Shown: positions 56,647 through 64,000 of the stretch, piece after piece
Layout of the letters: each line of letters starts with the position of its first letter
Position numbering within the stretch: the stretch's first letter is position 1
Assembly (NCBI GenBank): GCA_963726375.1
Contig: CAVSCE010000006.1
Span: 1-64,000 of the forward strand
DNA from: UTCFX2 sp963726375
Lineage (GTDB): Bacteria; Chloroflexota; Anaerolineae; Anaerolineales; UBA4823
Direction of reading: 5' to 3'
DNA: 64,000 nucleotides
The notes under the pieces: model-generated
What the model saw: only the letters and a program-made list of their open reading frames with translations
Database searches by the model: none
Told to the model about the DNA's origin: nothing
Made by a program: the position numbers and the translations under genes

Positions 56647-59471
56647 ATGGGCACTGTGAATTGTGCACAATGCGGCACTGCAAATGATCAACAAGCCCGG
56701 TTCTGTGTGCGCCGGCAATCCATTGAACGTCTCTCAGGAAAAAGAACCTGGTCATCCAAGTGTTTGTCCGCGCTGTAATACCGTATTGCGTACCACTGCC
56801 CGATTTTGTCCTTCTTGCGGTTTTGATGTAAGCCAACAATCTGCTCCCGAACCTCAACAACAGCCTGTTCAGCCATCTAATCAACAACCACCTCCCGTCG
56901 GAAATCCGCCGCCAGCAGGTCGCACACAATTGTTAAGCGATGCAACAGGTATCACTGGGCTGGTGGTCCGCTGGATGGGTGGAAATACCCAGAACTACCC
57001 AATCAAGGGGCCGGCGATAACCATCGGTCGGGCTCCAGATAACGATATTGTGATCAATCATCCAGCAGTTTCGGGTACATCATCTGCGGTTTGGATTTAA
57101 TGCTGGAGAAACGACGATCACGGACCTGAACAGCACGAACGGCACTCAGATGAACGGCGCCCAGATTACTCCAAATATCCCGAAACCAATCCATTCTGGA
57201 GATGTTCTCAGGATCGGCGACCTCACAGGGAACTGGGTTAGCCTGGTTATGGAAGGCGCCGGAGGCGAGGAAATCCGGGCACTTTCCCTGGGAAAGCTGG
57301 ACCTATCAAAGACGAAGAATATTCTGATCGGACGCGATCCAGCTTGCTATCTGCCGTTAAATCATCCAACTGTTTCGTTCCACCATGCCCAAATTTATGA
57401 GCAGGATGGTAAGCTCGCAATCCGCGATCTGAACAGCACAAACGGTACGTTTGTAAACGGTAAGCGGATCGCTGTCGTCCCGCTTTCTTCAGGTGATGAA
57501 GTTCAGATTGGCCCGTTCAAGCTGGTCTATGATGCCCAACAGCAAAGCCTGGCGCAATCGATGCGGCTGGGTCATCGGATTGACGCCGTTCGGCTTGGGC
57601 GAGAAGTCGCCAAGCAGCGCATGATCTTAAGTGAAGTATCGATGACGGTAAATCCGGGTGAATTTGTTGCTCTGGTGGGCGGCAGCGGCGCCGGAAAAAG
57701 CACCTTGATGAAAGCGATGAACGGTTACGAACCAGCCAATCATGGACAGCTGCTGCTGGATGGCGAGCCGCTTTACGGCCGGCTGGACCAGTATCGAAAT
57801 CAAATGGGATATGTCCCGCAGGATGACATCATCCACCGTGAGCTTCCTGTCAAGACAGCACTATGGTATGCCGCAAAGCTGCGGTTGCCAGATGCTCGTC
57901 CGGCGGAGATTCAGGCACGAATCCAGGATGCACTCCGTTCCGTCGAGATGAGTGAACACGCGGACAAGCCTGTGCGAGTATTGAGCGGTGGTCAGAGGAA
58001 AAGAGTCAGCATTGCGGTTGAGCTGCTAGCCAGGCCGACCTTGTTTTTCCTGGATGAGCCGACATCCGGTCTGGATCCAGGTCTTGAAAAGAAAATGATG
58101 TACGACTTAAACAGGCTTGCAGATGAAGGTCGCACAGTGGTTTTGGTCACCCACGCGACAGCCAATATTGAGCAGTGCGATCATGTAGCATTCCTCACCC
58201 AGGGTTGGCTTTCATATTATGGGCCTCCAAACGAAGCGCTGACATTTTTTGGAGTGCGAGATTTTTCAGATATCTATCTCAAGCTATCCCAAGATATTGA
58301 CCCAGGGCGCGGCAAACCGGTCCCACCTGAGCTTCAACAGTATTATCGCCCGAAGCAGGGTGCTTCACCAAAAACATACGTTGGGGTGCTTTGGGCTCAG
58401 CATTTTCGAAATTCTCCATTATTCCAGAAATATGTTGCCGATAGGCAGAATTGGCTCAAAGCAGGTGCTGGAGGTGCAAGTTCGGTTTCAGCTCCAGTGC
58501 GCCGATCGAAGGACTCTTTCATCCGCCAAATGATCATTCTGGCGCGCCGGCAGTTCGATCTGATTCGCTTTGATTGGCGAACCTTATTTATCCTGATGTT
58601 TATGCTTCCGCTGCTTGGTCTGATGTTCGCGACGGTCAGCAGTGAAAATGACTTGGTTGGACGCTCTGGATCTGTTCAGGTGATCGACTACGAACTGACG
58701 GAAGAGCTCAATGAGGAGGGGCTTGTACTAAAAGAAAAGGCAGATTATTTACCGTCAGTGAATGCAGAGCTGCTGATAACGATGATCGCTTTGGCGCTCA
58801 CTCAGGGGGGGACGTTTGCTGCCGCGTACGAGATTGTCAAAGAGCGGGCAATCTTTAAACGTGAGAAAGCGGTAAATTTGAAAGCAACATCCTATGTGCT
58901 TTCAAAAATGCTTGTGCTGGGATTGTTTGCAATCTTCCAGGTTGGTGCATTTCTGTTGATGTTAGCCATTGTGGTAGATTTTGGCTTTGAGGGGGTTTTC
59001 TTAGATTTTGGGATTATCGAGTTGTTTGTATCGCTTTTCCTGGCTGTACTGGCAAGCATAGCCTTTGGGTTGTTTCTTTCATCGATCGTCCCAAGCCAGG
59101 ATGTTGTGCTCTACGCAATCCTGGCGCAGCTCTTTGTACAAATTATCCTTACAGGAACCTTGTTCCCATTGGACAACAGCCCATTATCCATGGGTGTGCC
59201 AGGTTACTGGGCTGCAGTATCTGCTGGATCAACAGTTGATCTTCCCGGTCTTAATGAAAACAGCCGAATATGCTCAGTTAATGAAGTTCCGAACATGCAG
59301 ACTGGAGCAAAGGAATTGAAGGTAATTTGCAACGAAGCCGAGCAGGAGTTAAAAATTCCCTATGAGCACACTGAGAAATTTGTCTTTTCTACCTGGATTG
59401 GGATGACGGTCCATATTTTTATCTGGGTGTTGTTAACAATCATCGTTCAGGCGCGAAAGAAAGTGGAATGA
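56647..59471 (+). CDS. Zinc ribbon-FHA-FHA-ABC transporter fusion (frameshifted)
   Basis: A very long polypeptide of about 940 residues. The order is: zinc ribbons (C-A-Q-C...and C-P-R-C...F-C-P-S-C-G), FHA 1 (I-T-I-G-R-A-P-D-N-D), FHA 2 (I-L-I-G-R-D-P-A-C-Y...N-S-T-N-G-T-F-V-N), an ABC ATPase (G-G-S-G-A-G-K-S-T, V-L-S-G-G-Q-R-K-R, F-L-D-E-P-T-S-G-L-D) and a C-terminal six-helix ABC-2 membrane domain. The frame shifts near 56715 and 57085. This ABCG-like half transporter would export a lipid, drug or polymer. The FHA domains indicate control by phosphothreonine binding, probably from the neighbouring kinases. AGGAGG precedes ATG 56647. Confidence 0.88.
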
Positions 59472-59472
59472 T

Positions 59473-60812
59473 TTGAACATTGAGGATTTACCGGTGGTGA
59501 GCAGCCAAATAATGAATGAGGCTGGAATGATGTTGCCTGCTGAGGGATGGCTTGTAATGGTCAGACTGGTAAACATATGCAGTCGGAGTGCAGTCCCGAT
59601 CCTGGATCAGCCTCAGCTGATCTATCTCCTTACAGAAATCAGGCCTGAACCAGCTACGACCAGCCGAGCGGTTGCCGATCAACTTTGCGCTGGTCCTGGA
59701 TCGCAGCGGTTCGATGGCTGGCGAAAAGCTGACGACGATGCAGGAGGCAGTTAAGAAGATCATCGAGCAATTGGAAGATCAAGATATTGTCTCGATTATC
59801 ACGTTTGAATCTCGCACCGAAATCTTAGCATCAGCTGCATCAGCAAAAGATAAAACTGGTTTGAAACGGCTGGTGGATAGAATCCGTGATGGAGGGGGCA
59901 CAAACATGGGGCCGGCTATAACGGCCGCACTCCGATTGGTCAACCAGAATGCAAACGAAGCCAGGATAAACCGGATTGTTCTTTTAACGGATGGCGTAGC
60001 GACTGATCGGCAAGATGATTCGTTCGCAGCTGCTGCAGAAGCGGGTTCTAAGGGTATCCCAATTACAGGCCTGGGATTTGGGAATGATTGGAATGAGGAA
60101 TTCTTGTTTGAGCTGGCCGATCGCAGCATCCTGGCCCACCCCGGTTCACGAACTGGCATGGTGGACTATATCGCTTCGCCAGAAAAAGCAGCCAAGATAT
60201 TCCAGGATGTTTTTCAATCCATGCATGTAGTCGCTTGGGATGTCCTTGCGACGATACGAATGGTGCAGGGTCTGGAAGCGCGCCGTGTCTGGCAGGTTGC
60301 CCCTTTAATTCGAGAGGTCGGAGGAAGCTCGATCCAGGGAAGATCGATTCGGTTTCCAATTGGGAACCTGGAAAAATCTGGAGCAGCTTATCTCTCAGAG
60401 ATCATGCTGCCTCCCCGACCTGAAGGCCAGGTCAGGATCGCTCAAGCGGATGTAGCATTCACCACTGGCGAAAGCGGAAGTCAACGCAAGGCAGAGGATA
60501 TCATATTGAGGTTTTCCGCTGATGCCGATACCTTGGATAATCCCGAACAAACGGGTGATGGATGTTTTGGAAAAGGTTCAGGCATTTCGATTGCAAACTC
60601 AAGCGCTGGAAGATGCCCAGCTAGGAGATGTCGGAAGTGCCACCAGAAAACTTCGCCAGGCTGTGACAATTCTGCTATCTCAAGGTGAGGAAGAACTGGC
60701 AAGCCAGATGGAACGAGAAGCAAACCGGTTGGAAAAAACCGGTGACGTCTCAAACGAAGGCAGAAAAACCATCCTTCTCACAAGTAGAAAAACAGTGCGC
60801 TTATCAGAATGA
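59473..60812 (+). CDS. VWA-domain protein with C-terminal extension (frameshifted)
   Basis: About 445 residues. After an N-terminal strand-rich part, the VWA domain has a complete MIDAS: F-A-L-V-L-D-R-S-G-S-M-A-G, G-G-T-N-M-G-P-A-I and L-L-T-D-G-V-A-T-D. A beta-rich region follows, then, after a second shift near 60545, a helical C-terminus (L-Q-T-Q-A-L-E-D-A-Q-L-G-D-V). The first shift lies near 59680, just before the MIDAS. The start is probably TTG 59473, one base after the transporter stop. This layout resembles vault/inter-alpha-trypsin-type VWA proteins. It may be a scaffold for the kinases and transporter. Confidence 0.8.
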
Positions 60813-60888
60813 TCGGATAATGAGTGCTTCAATTAGATTGATTTCGCCATTGGAACATATGTATTCATTGATCTAAAGAGAAAATAAG

Positions 60889-62124
60889 ATGTCGATATCA
60901 GCCTGTCCTAAGTGTGGTAAAACACTCCGTCCAGGAGCACAGTTTTGTGGAAATTGCGGTTTCACAATCCCTAAGGACCAGCCAGAAAATGCGGCAGCTT
61001 CAGGCAATTCAGCTTCAAGTCCAGGGACACAGACGCAGGTCTGTCCGCATTGTGGAAAAACGCTGCGTGTTGGTGCGAAATTCTGTAATTACTGCGGTCA
61101 GGCAATTTCCGCGGAATCAGATAGGCAATCTCCTCATAATGAAACATCTTCAGCCGAGGGTACTGACCCAGAAAGATTTAAATCAGCACAACATATGGTA
61201 AGCTCGAAGAAAGCAGCCGGTAAGCGGAAGGACCGGCGATTCTTATGGACAATCGCTTTCGTTGGAGTGTTACTTGTTTGCATTTTTCTTGGATTTGCAG
61301 GCTTTTTATATTTCCGAGACCCACTTGGGTGGCAGTCAACAGCGACACAGACCCAATCTCAGACAGAAATTCTTGGACCATCCACTATGGAATCAACCTC
61401 AATAGGTACGATCAGTCCAATTGTTTCGACTGCCATCTCAAGCGCAACTGAGCCCTTTGAAATATCTTCAACGCCAGAGCCAATAGAATCTCAAACTGTA
61501 ACACCAACACATTTGGCTGCGGATACGGTGACTCCAACGGTGGGTCTCTCTCCAACTTCTCCAGCTGAAATCGTGATTTTGGAAGATCAATTCGATGACA
61601 CGCTTTCAACCAACTGGAAATCTTGGGGTGATCCGAGACCTGCACTAAAGAAGGGTTTTGGGGACAGCTGGCTAGACTTGAAAGCTGCGGATCGCCCCGG
61701 GGATGCAGGCGTTACCTCGAAGGTGGAAATCTCGAATTCTCCTGGGATAAAAATTGAGTTGGAAGCGCAGCTCAATCCGAGTTATCCACAGTATTGGATG
61801 TATTTTGATTGGGACCCGCTTCAATTTGTCCGGGGTCCGGAAAATTCTGAGCCAACTATCGTCCATTTGGTAGTCCAAAAGAACCAGGTTCTGCTGCAAT
61901 CGCCGGCAGCCAATAACTCCTGCAGCGTCGTCTTAGACGGAGCCACCAAGCATGTTTATACCTTGATATTTAGAACCGAAAAAATTGTGGAATTAATCGT
62001 GGATGGGAATCCACAGCCAGGCTGCGCTATCGATATGGGCGTCATCCCTGTTCCAGGACGGATCACATTCAGTGGAAATGGTTGGGTTACGCGCATAAAG
62101 GTTTCTGGAGAAACAACACCTTAA
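60889..62124 (+). CDS. Double zinc-ribbon, single-pass membrane protein with beta-rich ectodomain
   Basis: A 411-residue protein. Two zinc ribbons (C-P-K-C...F-C-G-N-C-G and C-P-H-C...F-C-N-Y-C-G) at residues 6-68 face the cytoplasm. One helix (W-T-I-A-F-V-G-V-L-L-V-C) near residue 122 is followed by a Ser/Thr/Pro linker. The ectodomain (about 230-411) is a beta sandwich of the laminin G/concanavalin type, with F-D-D-T-L-S-T-N-W-K-S-W near its start. It resembles the tail of the next kinase in overall plan. It could be a surface sensor or adaptor coupled to the kinases. Confidence 0.82.
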   Translation: MSISACPKCGKTLRPGAQFCGNCGFTIPKDQPENAAASGNSASSPGTQTQVCPHCGKTLRVGAKFCNYCGQAISAESDRQSPHNETSSAEGTDPERFKSAQHMVSSKKAAGKRKDRRFLWTIAFVGVLLVCIFLGFAGFLYFRDPLGWQSTATQTQSQTEILGPSTMESTSIGTISPIVSTAISSATEPFEISSTPEPIESQTVTPTHLAADTVTPTVGLSPTSPAEIVILEDQFDDTLSTNWKSWGDPRPALKKGFGDSWLDLKAADRPGDAGVTSKVEISNSPGIKIELEAQLNPSYPQYWMYFDWDPLQFVRGPENSEPTIVHLVVQKNQVLLQSPAANNSCSVVLDGATKHVYTLIFRTEKIVELIVDGNPQPGCAIDMGVIPVPGRITFSGNGWVTRIKVSGETTP

Positions 62125-62148
62125 ACCTGCCGCAAAGGAGATGAAGAT

Positions 62149-63814
62149 ATGCCATTACAAACTGGTCAGGTGTTGAATAACCGTTATCGGGTGGTAAAGC
62201 TGCTCGGACAGGGAGGCTTTGGAGCTGTTTACAGGGCTTGGGATTCCAATTTGAACCGTCCGTGCGCGATCAAAGAGAACCTGGATACTTCACCGGAAGC
62301 CCAGCGTCAGTTCACGCGTGAAGCAACAGTGCTGGCCAATTTATCGCACCCGAATCTGCCCCGAGTAACAGATCATTTCATCCTCCCAGAACAAGGCCAG
62401 TACCTTCTGATGGATTTCGTGGAAGGCGATGACCTGGCAAGTATCTTGAGACAGCGCGGACCTGTTCCTGTTGCGCAAGCTGTGACATGGATTTCACAGG
62501 TGGCAGATGCCCTAATATATCTTCATTCACGCCAACCAGTCGTTATTCATCGAGATATTAAACCTGCCAATATCCGTGTGACCCCGGAAGGGCGCGCAAT
62601 GCTGGTGGATTTCGGGCTTGTGAAAATGTACAATCCACAGCTAAAAACAACGCTCGGTGCAAGGGCCGTTACACCAGGTTATGCGCCGCCAGAGCAGTAT
62701 GGCCAGGGCAGTACCGATGCTCGTTCAGATATTTATGCACTCGGAGCGACTTTATATAATATCCTCACCGGCCAAGAGCCAATGGAGAGCGTCCAGCGGA
62801 TGTCCGGTGCCCAAATGCGGCCAGCGAGTCAAATAATTCCAAGCGTGCCATTGCACATCAGTCAATCACTTGAACGCTCGATGCAGCTGCAGCCAACCCA
62901 GCGCTTTCAGAGCGCTGCGGAGTTTAAGTCTGCCCTCAACCCATCCAGCGGGCAGGTAGTTTTCCGGTCGACCCCGGAGACATATGCTGTCCCTCCTGTT
63001 AGAACTCCAGCAGTTGATAGCGAGTGTGCGAGCACCTATCTCGAAGCCCCCTTCCAAACCCATACCGAAAAGGAATACAGGGATGTTGATAGGGATAAGC
63101 GTGGTTGCTGTTTTGTGTCTCATCGGAGTAATCTCTGCAGGAGGACTGCTGGCTGCCAGCCAGAACGATTCGGCCGACTCGACCTCGAATGCGCAGCTGC
63201 AGCAGACGCTCGCAGACCGGGTGAGAATGACATCCACTTCTCAAGCAGTTGGCACCAGCACCGCCCGCGTAAAAGCTACTCAACAAGGAATATTGAACCA
63301 GTTAGAATCGGATAAGAATTTGGTGTATGGCCCGACCTCAGGCGAGCTTATTCATGAGGAAGGCGAGTCGATAATTGCCCAGGAAGCGGGAGTCAATTTA
63401 CGCGATTTTGGCCTCGAGGCACAGTTCCAGAACCCATACCCGGCATCAGAAGGCGCCTGGGATTACGGTTTTCTTGTTCGTCATGAGACAAAAAACGTTC
63501 ATTTCCGCTTTGTGGTTCAATCGGACAAAAAATGGGTTTTGATCAATAATACTGGTGATCCAAATGGAGAAACTGTCGCTCAGGGTCAAATCGCTGCATT
63601 AAAAACAGGTGCCAATGAGACGAATCGGATTAAATTGATATTTCAAGGCAACCGAGGCTGGTTTTTCCTGAACGATACCCTCATTTCCGAGCTTGATCTC
63701 TCAGCACGGATGAATTCTGGAGAAATTTATATCGCCACAGGGATTTTTCAGAAATCGAAGAATCCTGGCGCGGTTACAAAATACTCAGAATACAGCATCT
63801 GGTCTATACCTTAA
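62149..63814 (+). CDS. Ser/Thr kinase with single helix and beta-rich ectodomain (frameshifted)
   Basis: About 555 residues. The kinase (about 1-265) is closely related to the one at 54506: G-Q-G-G-F-G-A-V-Y-R-A-W-D-S, C-A-I-K-E-N, V-I-H-R-D-I-K-P-A-N and V-D-F-G-L-V-K. The frame shifts near 63005 in the linker. A helix (M-L-I-G-I-S-V-V-A-V-L-C-L) then precedes a Thr/Ser/Gln-rich stretch and a beta-rich ectodomain (about 380-555) with W-D-Y-G-F-L-V-R-H-E and F-R-F-V-V-Q-S. The gene starts 24 bases after the previous stop, so the two are co-transcribed. The ectodomain is likely the sensing part. Confidence 0.87.
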
Positions 63815-63831
63815 CGAAGAGAAAGGAAAAA

Positions 63832-64000
63832 ATGAGCGATTCTCCTCCTAAAGATCTAAGTCATGAACCTCGTTCGGGTCTGGTTCAACGCGCCTCAACA
63901 CGGCGAGGTTTGATTTGGCTGACTGTTATCACCGTACTTTTTATGTTAATTGCTGTGGCTGGGATTGGCTTGTTTTTATCCAAAAAATCAGCCTCCGATC
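63832..64000 (+). CDS. Single-pass membrane protein, truncated by the window end
   Basis: Only the first 56 residues are visible. A polar N-terminus (M-S-D-S-P-P-K-D-L) with basic residues (T-R-R-G) leads to one hydrophobic helix (L-T-V-I-T-V-L-F-M-L-I-A-V-A-G-I) and an outward part that begins K-K-S-A-S-D. GAAAGGA lies just upstream of the ATG. It starts 17 bases after the kinase, in the same operon, and may be another member of the membrane-anchored sensor set. Confidence 0.6.
   Translation, partial: MSDSPPKDLSHEPRSGLVQRASTRRGLIWLTVITVLFMLIAVAGIGLFLSKKSASD

Noticed and set aside
1..64000. CRISPR arrays, insertion-sequence transposases and prophage genes.
   Set aside because: No regularly spaced repeats and no transposase, integrase or phage structural motifs were found in any frame.

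Overview
The window reads like a chromosomal segment from an anaerobic bacterium of the Chloroflexota, most likely the Anaerolineae. This is inferred from gene content, not from a marker gene: eukaryote-like Ser/Thr kinases with zinc ribbons, FHA domains and surface ectodomains, a PPi-type phosphofructokinase, abundant Fe-S and Mo/W oxidoreductases, and no oxidase genes. No rRNA, complete tRNA or CRISPR array is visible. About 35 reading-frame breaks, nearly all single-base shifts inside otherwise well-conserved genes, run through the window. I treat most as sequence or assembly errors, not gene decay, and give merged gene spans.

Layout. 1-1956: TMEM175-like channel and a CPA1 cation/proton antiporter. 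1957-3193: non-coding, with imperfect repeats, the 3' half of a tRNA-Arg(UCG) and a terminator, possibly an old integration boundary. 3194-7385: a TerY-P type triad (VWA protein, PP2C phosphatase, COG4248-type kinase with a membrane tail). 7545-10208 (minus strand): PPi-type phosphofructokinase and a DUF4203 membrane protein.

10697-30930: a large same-strand redox cluster headed by a fused MerR-TetR regulator. It holds three acetylene-hydratase-like molybdopterin oxidoreductases, two Fe-S electron-transfer subunits, an NrfD/PsrC membrane anchor, a QueG-like Fe-S protein, an HdrD-like CCG protein, two radical SAM enzymes (BioB/HydE-like and MJ0619/Tes-like), a PhnP-like hydrolase, a DUF2064 transferase, a ferredoxin-DUF169 protein, a flavoredoxin, a Cys-tailed GNAT and an FmdE-like protein. 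This is the strongest candidate for an undescribed system: a Mo/W respiratory or transformation complex with its own radical-SAM and Fe-S maturation or cofactor branch.

31110-46432: a sugar-salvage block. An RpiR regulator precedes MtnA and MtnK (methylthioribose salvage), then two lipoproteins (FecR-like and 5'-nucleotidase-like), a Tat-exported ribose-type binding protein, RbsA and RbsC, a beta-hydroxyacid dehydrogenase, DhaK and DhaL, a FucI/AraA-like isomerase and a SorC regulator. No aldolase is seen, so the end of the pathway is unclear. 46502-48599 (minus): DUF362 and HAD-IIA proteins. 48810-49113: a LarB remnant.

49492-64000: glycogen synthase followed by a phosphosignalling island: FHA proteins, a zinc ribbon-pseudokinase-PP2C fusion, a kinase with LysM and FGE-type domains, a zinc ribbon-FHA-FHA-ABC transporter, a VWA protein, and a second kinase and a zinc-ribbon protein with similar extracellular tails. 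The last gene runs off the window.
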